A stretch of 64,000 bases of DNA. Origin: Rhizobium sp. Q54. Lineage in GTDB: Bacteria > Pseudomonadota > Alphaproteobacteria > Rhizobiales > Xanthobacteraceae. The position numbers and the translations under genes were made by a program. Every line of letters starts with the position of its first letter. The first letter of the stretch is position 1. Below the pieces are notes generated by a model. It saw only the letters and a program-made list of their open reading frames with translations, searched no databases and was not told where the DNA came from. Below are positions 8,767-17,069 of this stretch, piece after piece. Location: positions 1 through 64,000 of the forward strand of contig CAMAUC010000011.1 of the NCBI GenBank assembly GCA_945861265.1, written 5' to 3'.

Positions 8767-8815
8767 GCGCATGATCCCGAAAAGTGGGTACCGGTTTTCG
8801 GACAAGATCATGCGC
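8767..8815. repeat. Rhizobiales palindromic repeat inside the flagellar operon
   Basis: Ends GCGCATGATC and GATCATGCGC are perfect inverted repeats, and the inner part CCGAAAAG...TTTTCGG around GGTACC continues the hairpin. This is the interspersed palindromic element common in Bradyrhizobium-like genomes. It fills the fliG-fliH gap almost completely and ends 2 bases before the first possible fliH ATG. No second copy was seen in the window. Confidence 0.8.
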
Positions 8816-8832
8816 AAATGGAAAAGCTAACG

Positions 8833-9453
8833 ATGAAGCCCAGCGCCAAATACATGTTCGATGAGGACTTCGCCGGCGGCGGCGAAAAGCCGACCATTAC
8901 CATGGTCGAGCACGAGCGCCGCAGCGCGGATGCCGAGTCTATCGCGCATCGCAAGGGTTTCGAGGCCGGCCAGGCGCAGGCGCGCACCGAGGCCGCCGAC
9001 AGCATCGCGCGCGCGCTCAACCAGATCGCCGACAGCATGGCGCGGATCAACGCTGCGCTTGCCGGTATCGAGACCCGGCTGGAAATCGAAGCGGTGCAGG
9101 TCGCGGTCGCGGTCGCCGGCAAGCTAGCGCCGGAACTGGTCGCGCGCGAGCCGCTCACCGAACTTTCCGCGCTGGCCGGCGACGCATTCCGCCAGTTGGT
9201 GACGACGCCGCAGATATCGATCCATATCGGCACCGACATATTCGATGCCGCCAAAGAGAAGCTCGAAGAGATCGCGCGGCAGCGCGGCTTCGAAGGCCGG
9301 CTGAGCGTACAGCCGGACGCCTCGGTCGCACGCGGCGACTGCCGGATCGAATGGGCCGACGGCGGCGTCAACCGCGACACCGCCACGACCCTCGCCGCGA
9401 TCGAAGACGTGGTCGGCCGCTATATCGCGGCCCGCGCCACGGCGCTGAATTGA
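8833..9453 (+). CDS. fliH: Flagellar assembly protein FliH
   Basis: 206 residues from the chosen start. FliH binds the export ATPase FliI, holds it at the C ring and regulates its activity. The N-terminus MKPSAKYMFDEDF resembles rhizobial FliH starts. A long Ala/Gln/Arg-rich helix (about residues 30-85, GFEAGQAQARTEA) matches the dimeric coiled region, and the C-terminal domain runs to residue 206. An ATG at 8818 is in frame but lies only 2 bases after the palindromic repeat; the ATG at 8833 has GGAAAAG upstream and is preferred. The family is weakly conserved, so the call rests on position between fliG and fliN as well as on sequence. Confidence 0.85.
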   Translation: MKPSAKYMFDEDFAGGGEKPTITMVEHERRSADAESIAHRKGFEAGQAQARTEAADSIARALNQIADSMARINAALAGIETRLEIEAVQVAVAVAGKLAPELVAREPLTELSALAGDAFRQLVTTPQISIHIGTDIFDAAKEKLEEIARQRGFEGRLSVQPDASVARGDCRIEWADGGVNRDTATTLAAIEDVVGRYIAARATALN

Positions 9454-9475
9454 ACAGGCTTTTGGAGACGATGCG

Positions 9476-9832
9476 ATGAGTGACGATGACACCAAGGTAC
9501 CGCTCCCCGACCTCGAAAACGCCGAGGTTCAGGTGCAGGACGCCGGCTCGATCGCGCCTGTCGACCACGAGTCGGTGCATCGCGGCGCCGCCGATCTGGA
9601 AGCCCTGTTCGACGTACCTGTGCAGGTCTCGGCCGTGCTCGGCCGGGCGCGCATGGATGTCGGCGAACTGTTGAAGCTCGGACCCGGCGCCGTACTCGAA
9701 CTCGACCGCAAGGTCGGCGAAGCCATCGATATCTACGTCAATAATCGTCTGGTCGCGCGTGGCGAAGTGGTGCTGGTCGAGGACAAGCTCGGCGTCACCA
9801 TGACGGAAATCATCAAGTCGGAAAAGAACTGA
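9476..9832 (+). CDS. fliN: Flagellar motor switch protein FliN
   Basis: 118 residues. FliN forms the lower C ring with FliM and binds FliH. The SpoA/FliN domain covers about residues 42-115: LFDVPVQVSAVLGRARM, then ELLKLGPGAVLELDR, VGEAIDIYVNNRLVARGEVV and the closing GVTMTEII. The N-terminal 40 residues are acidic and variable, as usual. The start at 9476 has GGAG about 10 bases upstream; the ATG at 9471 is out of frame and meets a stop at once. It is the fourth gene in the fliF operon. Confidence 0.95.
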   Translation: MSDDDTKVPLPDLENAEVQVQDAGSIAPVDHESVHRGAADLEALFDVPVQVSAVLGRARMDVGELLKLGPGAVLELDRKVGEAIDIYVNNRLVARGEVVLVEDKLGVTMTEIIKSEKN

Positions 9833-9877
9833 CGCCCGAGAAACGGGCGGCCATAACCTGGACTGCGGAGCAAGATC

Positions 9878-11239
9878 ATGCGCCTTTTAATCGTTGGCAC
9901 TTTGGGCGGACAGCTCACCATCGCGAGCAAGATCGCCATGGACAAGGGCGCCTCGGTCACCCACGCCGATTCAAACGATCAGGCGCTCGCCGTGCTGCGC
10001 TCGGGACGCGGCGCCGATCTCTTGATGGTCGATGTCGCGCTCGACATTCGCGACCGGCTCGACGCCGAACGCATCCATGTGCCGATCGTCGCCTGCGGCG
10101 TCACCAACGACGCGCGCGCCGCGGTCAAGGCGATCCACGCCGGCGCCAAAGAATACATCCCGCTGCCGCCCGATCCCGAACTGATCGCCGCAGTGCTGGC
10201 CGCCGTCACCGACGACAACCGCGAGATGATCTATCGCGACGACGCCATGGCCTCGGTGGTGAAACTCGCCCAGCAGATCGCCGGTTCGGACGCCTCGGTG
10301 CTGATCACCGGCGAAAGCGGCACCGGCAAGGAAGTGCTGGCGCGCTATGTCCACTCGCGCTCGCAGCGGGCCAAGAAGCCGTTCATCACCGTCAATTGCG
10401 CGGCGATCCCGGAGAACCTGCTGGAGTCCGAACTGTTCGGCCATGAGAAAGGCGCCTTCACCGGCGCGCTCGGCCGCCGTATCGGCAAGTTCGAGGAAGC
10501 CAATGGCGGCACGCTGCTGCTCGACGAAATCTCCGAAATGGACGTGCGCCTGCAGGCGAAACTCCTGCGCGCCATTCAGGAGCGAGTCATCGACCGCGTC
10601 GGCGGCGCCAAGCCCGTGCCGGTCGATATCCGCATCATCGCCACCTCCAACCGCGTCTTGACCGACGCGGTGCGCGCCGGCACGTTTCGCGAAGATCTGA
10701 TGTTCCGGCTCAATGTCGTGAACCTGAAGATCCCGCCGTTGCGCGAGCGCCCTGCCGATATCGGCGAACTGGCCACGCACTTCATCAAGAAATATTCCGA
10801 GGCCAATGGCCTGGCCGTGCGGCCGCTGTCGGTCGACGCGCGCCGCGCGCTCAACACCGCGCGCTGGCCGGGCAATGTCCGCGAACTGGAAAACACGCTG
10901 CACCGCGCCGTGCTGCTGTCGAGCGGCGCCGAGATCGGCGTCGATGGCATCCTGTCGCCGGACGGTGCACGGCTCGATGCCGCGCGCGGCACCGGCATCG
11001 CCGAACAGGCGGCGATGGCCGCCGAACAGGTCACCCGCAGCCTCGTCGGCCGCACGGTCGCCGAGGTCGAGCGCGATCTCATTCTCGAGACGCTCAAGCA
11101 TTGCCTCGGCAACCGCACGCACGCCGCCAATATTCTCGGCATTTCGATCCGCACGCTGCGCAACAAATTGAACGAATATTCGGCCGACGGCGCGCCGATA
11201 CCGCCGCCGCATGGCGGCGAGATGCGCGGCGCGGCGTAA
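9878..11239 (+). CDS. flbD: Sigma-54-dependent flagellar regulator FlbD
   Basis: 453 residues. FlbD activates sigma-54 promoters of later flagellar genes and in Caulobacter represses the early fliF promoter. Residues 1-110 form a receiver-like domain. The strand-3 Asp is present (LLMVDV, D52), but the acidic pocket near residue 8 is missing (LLIVGTLGG), as in other FlbD proteins that do not rely on a normal kinase. The AAA+ domain has Walker A GESGTGKE (145-152), the sigma-54 contact loop GAFTGA (192-197) and Walker B GGTLLLDE (210-217). A Fis-type helix-turn-helix lies near residues 405-440. It is the last gene of the operon, followed by a terminator. Confidence 0.93.
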   Translation: MRLLIVGTLGGQLTIASKIAMDKGASVTHADSNDQALAVLRSGRGADLLMVDVALDIRDRLDAERIHVPIVACGVTNDARAAVKAIHAGAKEYIPLPPDPELIAAVLAAVTDDNREMIYRDDAMASVVKLAQQIAGSDASVLITGESGTGKEVLARYVHSRSQRAKKPFITVNCAAIPENLLESELFGHEKGAFTGALGRRIGKFEEANGGTLLLDEISEMDVRLQAKLLRAIQERVIDRVGGAKPVPVDIRIIATSNRVLTDAVRAGTFREDLMFRLNVVNLKIPPLRERPADIGELATHFIKKYSEANGLAVRPLSVDARRALNTARWPGNVRELENTLHRAVLLSSGAEIGVDGILSPDGARLDAARGTGIAEQAAMAAEQVTRSLVGRTVAEVERDLILETLKHCLGNRTHAANILGISIRTLRNKLNEYSADGAPIPPPHGGEMRGAA

Positions 11240-11261
11240 GTTTCGGATATTCAACTGATGG

Positions 11262-11297
11262 CAGCCGGCGGGACCCCTCGCCGGCTGTTTGCTTTTT
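11262..11297 (+). terminator. Rho-independent terminator after flbD
   Basis: CAGCCGGCG (11262-11270) pairs with CGCCGGCTG (11279-11287), followed by TTTGCTTTTTG. Confidence 0.8.
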
Positions 11298-11337
11298 GTG
11301 CAATGGAACCAGCCGCCCATCCCCGCCGTTAAGGGGC

Positions 11338-12255
11338 ATGGTAAGGGCGCTCCTCTGTCACAACCCAAGTGCCGGCACGGACGGCAAGGACAAGGACAGC
11401 ATCCTGGCTGCCCTGAAGCTGGCCGGCTATGAGGCATCCTATGTCTCGGTCAAGGATGACGATTTCAAGAAAACATTGGCCGACAGTGCCGACCTGATCG
11501 TCGCCGCCGGCGGCGACGGCACCATCGCCACCGTTCTGGTCAGTCTGCAGGACCGCACGCGCCCGGTAGCCATCCTGCCGCTCGGCACCGCCAACAATTT
11601 CGCCCGCTCTCTGGGCATTGCCGGCACGCCGCAGGAACTGGTCGAGACCTGGACCCTTGACCGGTATGTCGAGGTCAATATCGGCGCGGTGACCGGTTAC
11701 TGGGGCACGACCTTGTTTCTCGAAAGCTATGGCGTCGGCGCGTTCCCCGCCTTCCTCGAGGACGTTTCCAAACGCAAGAAGCCAAAGGGCGCCGACAATC
11801 TGGCCAAAGGCCGCGAAGCGTTCCAGGAAGCGCTCAGGGATGCCAAGCCGTTTGACGTGATCGTCAAGATCGACGGAAAGACTTTCGAGAAAACGCTGCT
11901 CGGCGTCGAGGTCGCCAATATTGCGTTCACCGGTCCGGGCCTGCCGATCGCCGCCAAAGCCGACCTCGGCGACGGCAAGCTCGACGTCGTTTATTTCGAG
12001 ACTGCCGATCGCAAGAAGCTGATCAAGTGGATCGACGCACCGCAAATCGACATGCCGCCGGTGACGCTGCGCAAGGCCACCAAAGTGTCGCTGACATGGA
12101 CCGGCCAGCCGGCCCGCGTCGATGACGAATTTTTCCCGGCGACGGACAAAGAACAGACTGTCGACATCGTCTGCGAGGAGGCGCCGGTGCGCGTGCTGAT
12201 GCCGGTAAAACATCCGGTGCAGAAGGCGCATGAGAAGAAGGCGGGGGCGGCATGA
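11338..12255 (+). CDS. Diacylglycerol/sphingosine-kinase-family lipid kinase
   Basis: 305 residues. This family (YegS/DgkB-like) transfers phosphate from ATP to a lipid hydroxyl. The catalytic N-terminal domain shows the nucleotide-binding GGDGT at residues 58-62 and PLGTANNFAR at 81-90. The C-terminal part is the beta-sandwich typical of the family, with DDEFFPA near the end. The lipid substrate cannot be told from sequence. The start at 11338 has AAGGGG just upstream; the frame stays open to 11101 but that part runs through flbD and its terminator. The stop overlaps the next start (ATGA), so the two genes are coupled. Confidence 0.85.
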   Translation: MVRALLCHNPSAGTDGKDKDSILAALKLAGYEASYVSVKDDDFKKTLADSADLIVAAGGDGTIATVLVSLQDRTRPVAILPLGTANNFARSLGIAGTPQELVETWTLDRYVEVNIGAVTGYWGTTLFLESYGVGAFPAFLEDVSKRKKPKGADNLAKGREAFQEALRDAKPFDVIVKIDGKTFEKTLLGVEVANIAFTGPGLPIAAKADLGDGKLDVVYFETADRKKLIKWIDAPQIDMPPVTLRKATKVSLTWTGQPARVDDEFFPATDKEQTVDIVCEEAPVRVLMPVKHPVQKAHEKKAGAA

Positions 12256-13166
12256 GCATCGCGGCCAAAGCCAACAAGTCAAAAGCGCCGTCGAAAATGC
12301 CGCCGCTCAAGGAAGTGGAGAAACAGCCGGCGCCGAATGCCGGCGTCGCCGTGCCGCGCGAGACCTTGCGCGAAATCGAATCCGCGGCGATCGAACTCGC
12401 CGGCATCGCCGGCGCAGAGATCACCAGGGCGGTCGGCGGCCTGCTCGCCGTGCGCTACAAGACCGCCGCCAGGGAAGACCAGTGGAAGGACCCGGTCTCC
12501 GAGATCGACCACAAGGTCGAACGCATCATCCGCGAACGCCTCGCCGAAAGCTTTCCCAAACACGACATTATCGGCGAAGAGAGCACCGAGCGCCCGGCCA
12601 AACACGATTTCATCTGGGCGGTAGATCCGATCGACGGCACGGCGAACTTCGTCAACGGCCTGCCGCTGTTCGCCGCTTCCATCGGCGTGCTGCACAAGGG
12701 CGTGCCGGTTGTCGGCGCGGTCTGGACGTCGGTAAGTCATGCGCTGCGCGCAGGCGTCTATCATTGCACCGCGGGCGGCAAGCTGCGCTTCGACGGCGCC
12801 GACGTGACGCCGAAGGTCAATCCCGACGTCAAGCGCCGCCTCGTCGGCGTGCCGGTGGCGACCGAAAGTGACGGCCAGTGGGACACGCGCAAGACCGGCT
12901 CGGCCGCGCTCGAATGCGCGATGGTCGCCGCCGGCCTGTTGCAAGCCGCGCGGTTTTCCTCGCCGAACATCTGGGACATTGCCGGCGGCCTGGCGCTGGT
13001 CTTCGCCGGTGGCGGTGTCGCGCGCCGCCGTGTCGACAAGGAATGGTTTGAGATGACCGCGTTCGAGCCAGCCAAGGATAATGCCGACCTGCGCTTCTGG
13101 CGCGGCAAGATCATCATCGGCGAACGCTCCGCCGCCGACACGATGTGCGACATTCACCGCGATTGA
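12252..13166 (+). CDS. Inositol monophosphatase family protein
   Basis: 304 residues. A Mg2+-dependent sugar or inositol phosphate phosphatase by family. The metal site shows GEE at residues 108-110 and DPIDGT at 125-130, and the second metal motif WDIAGGLAL occurs in the C-terminal half. The first 35 residues are an extra Lys/Pro-rich extension. It overlaps the lipid kinase by 4 bases and is followed by a strong terminator, so the two form a two-gene operon. That pairing suggests work on a phosphorylated polar lipid or head group, but this is inference. Confidence 0.85.
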   Translation: MSIAAKANKSKAPSKMPPLKEVEKQPAPNAGVAVPRETLREIESAAIELAGIAGAEITRAVGGLLAVRYKTAAREDQWKDPVSEIDHKVERIIRERLAESFPKHDIIGEESTERPAKHDFIWAVDPIDGTANFVNGLPLFAASIGVLHKGVPVVGAVWTSVSHALRAGVYHCTAGGKLRFDGADVTPKVNPDVKRRLVGVPVATESDGQWDTRKTGSAALECAMVAAGLLQAARFSSPNIWDIAGGLALVFAGGGVARRRVDKEWFEMTAFEPAKDNADLRFWRGKIIIGERSAADTMCDIHRD

Positions 13167-13204
13167 CCTTGCAGAGCGAATGATCTTGCAGAGCGATTGA
13201 CCTT
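13161..13204. repeat. Short imperfect tandem repeat
   Basis: CTTGCAGAGCGA occurs at 13168-13179 and 13185-13196 (17-bp step), with ATTGACCTTG before the first and after the second copy. It spans the end of the phosphatase gene and the start of the spacer. Confidence 0.55.
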
Positions 13205-13218
13205 GGCGCCGTCGAATC

Positions 13219-13250
13219 AAAAAGCCCGGACCAAAGTCCGGGCTTTTTGC
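13219..13250 (+). terminator. Strong rho-independent terminator
   Basis: AAAAAGCCCGGAC (13219-13231) pairs perfectly with GTCCGGGCTTTTT (13236-13248), loop CAAA. It serves the kinase-phosphatase operon and, by symmetry, the minus-strand gene at 13281. Confidence 0.9.
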
Positions 13251-13280
13251 GTTGCCAAGGCAAGCGACCAAATCGCGGTG

Positions 13281-13475
13281 CTATTTTCTCGCGGTTTTGA
13301 AAGCGGTATTAGACTGCTTCTCATCGTCACGCTGCTGGGCCGTGTCGAGTTCGACAGCCTTGGCCATGAGTTGATTGCTCATCGCCTCGAGCTGATCGGC
13401 CATTGCACGGCCAGCACGTGCTAATTGCACGCATTGGTCGGCACAGTCGATCAGATAGTGTTCGGTGTTGTTCAT
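13281..13475 (-). CDS. Small hypothetical protein
   Basis: 64 residues from the ATG at 13475, chosen because AGGG precedes it; the frame is open to 13550. The chain looks helical, with Cys at DCADQC near residues 10-14, a Met/Gln-rich middle (MADQLEAMSNQLM) and a charged C-terminus. No family was recognised. The flanking DNA is less GC-rich than its neighbours. The convergent terminator at 13219-13250 could end its transcript. Confidence 0.5.
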   Translation of the reverse strand: MNNTEHYLIDCADQCVQLARAGRAMADQLEAMSNQLMAKAVELDTAQQRDDEKQSNTAFKTARK

Positions 13476-13567
13476 GATGACCCTGTATGATTTGCACCGC
13501 ATATGAGAGTCTTCGCCGTGTATACAACCCGCCGTACAATCAAAATTCATGTCGTTGACGCAACATT

Positions 13568-13927
13568 ATGACTATGCCGACGGCGCCCCGCTTCATTTAT
13601 AAGATTTGCCCGGAAACGATGTGGCGCGCCGCCGAATCCGACCGTGTCTTCCGCGGCTCCGCCGTCGATGCGCAGGACGGCTTCATCCATTTTTCGACCG
13701 CCGAGCAGGCGGCCGAGACCGCGGCCAAACATTTTGCCGGCCAGACCGGACTATTGCTTGTGCAGGTCGAGAGCGCCCGGCTTGGCGACCGTCTGCGCTT
13801 CGAGCCGTCGCGCGGCGGCGCCCTGTTTCCGCATCTCTACGGCGATCTCGAACTCGCGGTGGTGAGCAAAGTCGAGCCGCTGCCGCTCGGGCCGGATGGC
13901 CGGCATCTCTTTCCGCCGCTGGTCTGA
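13568..13927 (+). CDS. DUF952 domain protein
   Basis: 119 residues, nearly all one DUF952 domain: FIYKICPETMWRAAE at the start, DGFIHFSTAEQAAET in the first third, FPHLYGDLELAVV and a final pLGPDGRHLFP-type ending. The family is small, soluble and of unknown biochemical role; it is often described as glutathione S-transferase-like only by annotation transfer. The ATG at 13568 opens the frame; a second ATG is at 13574. It probably heads a short plus-strand unit with the gene at 14022. Confidence 0.8.
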   Translation: MTMPTAPRFIYKICPETMWRAAESDRVFRGSAVDAQDGFIHFSTAEQAAETAAKHFAGQTGLLLVQVESARLGDRLRFEPSRGGALFPHLYGDLELAVVSKVEPLPLGPDGRHLFPPLV

Positions 13928-14021
13928 GTGTATTTGAATACCGGCCTTGCGTTTTGGGCGCGGAACAGGGCTGCCGCTGGCGGATTAGTGCAGTGCAGCA
14001 GAGGCATCGCAAAGGCATTTC

Positions 14022-14267
14022 ATGACCGCCCCGTCAAACTCCTGGTCCCGCATCCACCCTTCGGTCTTCCACAGCGCCGCCGGACCTTTGCGCGTTACCG
14101 AATCGGCGCTGCGTCCGGGCGGCGCGGTGCGTTATCGCTGTCCGCATAATGACAGCCTGGTGCTGGTGACCGACGAGGCGGCCTCGGCCGAACTCGATCG
14201 GCCCACGGCGCGCCTGCGCTGTGCTGCCTGCGGCGAGATGCACTTGCTGACGCAAGAAGGCATGTAA
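14022..14267 (+). CDS. Small hypothetical protein with a possible zinc-binding pair
   Basis: 81 residues. A VRYRCPHNDS motif near residue 40 and RLRCAACGEMHLL near residue 66 place Cys and His residues as in a small treble-clef or ribbon fold, but the first half has only one Cys, so zinc binding is uncertain. No family was recognised. It follows the DUF952 gene on the same strand after 94 bases. Confidence 0.55.
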   Translation: MTAPSNSWSRIHPSVFHSAAGPLRVTESALRPGGAVRYRCPHNDSLVLVTDEAASAELDRPTARLRCAACGEMHLLTQEGM

Positions 14268-14373
14268 AAATCGGACAGCGGCGTCGCCGCCGCGCGGCGT
14301 TGTCGGCTGCATAACCGCACTCTAATCTTCGCCCTTAAGCCGGACCGCAATTTCGCGCCGGCAGGGGGGCTCG

Positions 14374-14727
14374 ATGCGCCGATTATTTGTTGTCTCAGTT
14401 GCCATGCTGTGGAGCGCGGTCGCCGCCTTCGCAGCCGAACCAATCGGCTCGTACAAGGTCGAAGGCGCCAATCCGGGCGGCAAGGGCCAATATACCGGCA
14501 CGGTCTCGGTGACGAAAACAGGCGAGACCTATCAGGTCATCTGGGTCGTTCTCGGCACCCGTTATGTCGGCACCGGCATCGGCAACAAGGATTTCCTCGC
14601 CGTGTCCTACAAGTCTGGCAACGACACCGGGCTTGCGCTTTACAGCGCCGACGGCGGCAACTGGGTTGGCGTCTGGACTTATGCCGGCGGCAAGGAACTC
14701 GGGCCGGAAACCTGGAAACGCAACTAG
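14374..14727 (+). CDS. Small secreted protein of unknown function
   Basis: 117 residues with a clear signal peptide (MRRLFVVSVAMLWSAVAAFA, cleavage near residue 20). The mature part is a compact beta-rich domain with regular Gly, Tyr and Trp residues (GKGQYTGTVSV, YQVIWVVLGTRYVGTGIG, WVGVWTYAGG). Similar proteins are common in Rhizobiales genomes without known role. GGGGGGCTCG precedes the ATG. It stands alone before the fasciclin gene. Confidence 0.75.
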   Translation: MRRLFVVSVAMLWSAVAAFAAEPIGSYKVEGANPGGKGQYTGTVSVTKTGETYQVIWVVLGTRYVGTGIGNKDFLAVSYKSGNDTGLALYSADGGNWVGVWTYAGGKELGPETWKRN

Positions 14728-14880
14728 CCTCGCAAGCCATCGATGACGCCGGCGCGACCGTTGTTCGCGGCGGCGTCACGGTGACGTGACCACGCGCGGC
14801 ACATCCGCCGCGCCGTCCGCTCCGTATCACTTGATGTCTCCGCCAGCCGGAAGGGGACATCAACCAAGGACGGAGCAACA

Positions 14881-15438
14881 ATGAAATTTTTCAGCAAGAC
14901 TGCACTCACCGGGGCCGCGCTCGCGCTCGCCTTCAGTGCCACCGCTTTCGCGCAGACCAAGATGGTCGGCGGCGCCGAAATGTTCCCGACCAAGAACATT
15001 ATCGAGAATGCCGTCAACTCGAAGGATCATACGACACTCGTTGCCGCGGTGAAGGCCGCCGGCCTCGTCGATACGCTTTCCGGCAAAGGCCCGTTCACGG
15101 TGTTCGCGCCGACCAATGAAGCTTTCGCCAAGATGCCGGCCGGCACCGTCGAGACGCTGCTCAAGCCCGAGAACAAGGCCAAGCTCACCAAGATCCTGAC
15201 CTGTCACGTCGTCGCCGCGAATGCGATGTCCGGCGCGATCAACAAGATGATCAAGGACGACGGCGGCGCGCACAAGGTCAACACCGTCGGCGGCTGCGTT
15301 CTCACCGTCAAGATGAACGGCGACAAGCTGCAGATCGTCGATGAGAAGGGCCAGACCGCGACCGTGACCATCGCCGACGTCGCGCAGTCGAACGGCGTCA
15401 TCCACGTCATAGACACCGTGCTGTTGCCGGCCAGCTGA
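14881..15438 (+). CDS. Secreted fasciclin (FAS1) domain protein
   Basis: 185 residues. A signal peptide ends near residue 25 (AFSATAFAQ). One FAS1 domain fills residues 45-185: VNSKDHTTLVAAVKAAGLV, then the H1 box GKGPFTVFAPTNEAFAKMP, and the H2-like box NGVIHVIDTVLLP at the C-terminus. FAS1 proteins act in cell adhesion or surface attachment. RBS: AAGGACGGAGC just upstream of the ATG. A strong bidirectional terminator follows. Confidence 0.9.
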   Translation: MKFFSKTALTGAALALAFSATAFAQTKMVGGAEMFPTKNIIENAVNSKDHTTLVAAVKAAGLVDTLSGKGPFTVFAPTNEAFAKMPAGTVETLLKPENKAKLTKILTCHVVAANAMSGAINKMIKDDGGAHKVNTVGGCVLTVKMNGDKLQIVDEKGQTATVTIADVAQSNGVIHVIDTVLLPAS

Positions 15439-15463
15439 TCCCCGACAGCCCTGGCAACAACAA

Positions 15464-15505
15464 GAGCCCGCCGCGACGTTCGCGGCGGGCTCGATCATTT
15501 TTTTA
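15464..15505 (+). terminator. Rho-independent terminator between fasciclin gene and doxX-like gene
   Basis: GAGCCCGCCGCGA (15464-15476) pairs perfectly with TCGCGGCGGGCTC (15480-15492), loop CGT, followed after a few bases by a run of seven T. It could also act on the converging minus-strand gene. Confidence 0.88.
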
Positions 15506-15525
15506 ATGGCGCGTGCTGCGGGACT

Positions 15526-15957
15526 TTACGAATGTGCCGCCGCCAGCCGCGCGTTGCCGCTAAAGACACGGCCGAGCGCATAGGCGCCGTCGCCGAGCAG
15601 AGCCTGCACGCCCGACGCGACGATCAGGAAGGCGGGATATTCCCAGCCACCGTTCGGATAGGAGAATACAAAGCCGTTCGGAATATGCACCTTGAGCGCG
15701 CCGAGCAGGATCGGCAGCATCAGCAAAGCGATCGCGCGGGTTTGCACACCGAGGATCATCAGCGCGCCGCCGCCGATTTCACCGGCGACGACGAGGTAGG
15801 CGGTCCAGCCGGGGAAGCCTTGCGACTCGAAAAAGCCGGCGGTGGTCGGCAGGCCGAGGGTCAGAAGCTTCCACAGGCCGTGTGATAGAAAAATGGTGCC
15901 GAGCGAAAGGCGCAGCGCGGTGGCGGCGTAGTCGTTGTTCTGGGTCGGGCGGTTCAT
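15526..15957 (-). CDS. DoxX family membrane protein
   Basis: 143 residues with four predicted membrane helices. The DoxX signature is clear: LRLSLGTIFLSHGLWKL near residue 15, FFESQGFPGW, VVAGEIGGGALMILG and an aromatic loop before the last helix. The family is often linked to quinone reduction or redox stress, but the activity here is unknown. It is divergent from a LysR regulator whose putative binding sites lie in the shared spacer, so it is the likely target. Confidence 0.88.
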   Translation of the reverse strand: MNRPTQNNDYAATALRLSLGTIFLSHGLWKLLTLGLPTTAGFFESQGFPGWTAYLVVAGEIGGGALMILGVQTRAIALLMLPILLGALKVHIPNGFVFSYPNGGWEYPAFLIVASGVQALLGDGAYALGRVFSGNARLAAAHS

Positions 15958-16061
15958 GGCAGGTCTCTCTGTGCGGGCGGGTTTCAGCGCCGGGGCGTCG
16001 GCTCGCTTTGGCGGCGGCCCGGATCAATCTCTGTGCCGCCAGATCTAGACGATGCATTTTT

Positions 16062-16110
16062 GCAATGCGATAAGCATTGCTGCTAATCGTATTTGCGTTT
16101 TTGCAATACG
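16062..16110. promoter_or_regulatory. LysR-type operators between the doxX-like gene and its regulator
   Basis: Two inverted repeats: GCAATGC-GATAA-GCATTGC (16062-16080) and CGTATT-N11-AATACG (16088-16110). The second has the T-N11-A layout typical of LysR-type sites. Confidence 0.6.
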
Positions 16111-16128
16111 CCGCCGAAGGAGGCGCCG

Positions 16129-17022
16129 ATGTTCGCCTGGGACGATCTGCGCTTAGTGCTGGCGGTGTCGCGTACCGGCAATCTGCAAAAGGCCGCGGCC
16201 GCGCTCGGCGTCAATCACTCGACCATGTTTCGCCGCCTCAACGCTCTCGAGGCCGACCTCGGCACCAAGCTGTTCGAACGGCTGGCCACCGGCTACCGGC
16301 CGACCGACAGCGGCCAGAGCCTGCTGGAGACGGCCGAGCGAATGGAGACCGAGGCGCTGGCGCTCGACCGCGACCTGTCCGGCCGCGACACCCGCCTCAC
16401 CGGCACGGTGAAGGTGACCGCGTCCGAAACTTTGGCCTTCGGCGTTCTGACCGGCGAGATCGCGCGGCTGCGTCAGGCCCATCCCGGCATCGCGGTCGAA
16501 CTCCTCGTCGATAACCGCGTCCTCGATCTGTCGCGGCGCGAGGCCGACGTCGCCTTGCGCGCGGCGCGCCCGGCGCAGGGCGACCTGTTCGGCCGCAAAC
16601 TCGCCGACATCGGCTGGCGCTTCTACGCCGCCCCCGCCTACCTCACCGACCGCGGCAAGCCGCGCGCCTTGCGCGATCTCGACAAGCATTCGCTGATCGG
16701 CTGGGGCGAAGCGACGCAGCCGACCAAAGCCGCCGCCTGGCTGGCCAGGAACCTGGGCGCGGCGAGCGTCGGCTATCGCACCGGCAGCCTGGTCAACCAG
16801 TTCATGGCCGCCAAGGCTGGCATCGGCCTGGCGTTGCTGCCGACCTATCTCGGCGGCGGCGACGCCGGTCTGGTGGCAATATTGCCGCCGCTCGCCGATC
16901 TGAGGACAGAACTGTGGCTGGTGACCCACCGTTCGCTGAAAGACACCGCGCGCGTTCGCGCCTTCATGGACATCGTCGGCGACGGGGTGAAAAAGCGGCT
17001 GGCGCAGCTCATGCGCGTCTGA
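16129..17022 (+). CDS. LysR family transcriptional regulator
   Basis: 297 residues. The winged helix-turn-helix covers about residues 4-62 (NLQKAAAALGVNHSTMFRRLNALEADLG). The effector-binding domain follows from about residue 88. The start at 16129 is preceded by AAGGAGG, while the frame extends to 16093 without a site. It is transcribed away from the doxX-like gene, the usual arrangement for a LysR regulator and its target. The inducer is unknown. Confidence 0.9.
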   Translation: MFAWDDLRLVLAVSRTGNLQKAAAALGVNHSTMFRRLNALEADLGTKLFERLATGYRPTDSGQSLLETAERMETEALALDRDLSGRDTRLTGTVKVTASETLAFGVLTGEIARLRQAHPGIAVELLVDNRVLDLSRREADVALRAARPAQGDLFGRKLADIGWRFYAAPAYLTDRGKPRALRDLDKHSLIGWGEATQPTKAAAWLARNLGAASVGYRTGSLVNQFMAAKAGIGLALLPTYLGGGDAGLVAILPPLADLRTELWLVTHRSLKDTARVRAFMDIVGDGVKKRLAQLMRV

Positions 17023-17046
17023 GCCGCGGGCACTTCCCGACGTCCG

Positions 17047-17061
17047 TTAACCTCGCGCTAA
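17047..17061. promoter_or_regulatory. CtrA-type binding site upstream of flhA
   Basis: TTAA-CCTCGCG-CTAA, one mismatch from TTAA-N7-TTAA, laid out exactly as in the fliF promoter. It is 89 bp before the flhA start. Confidence 0.65.
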
Positions 17062-17069
17062 CCATAAAC

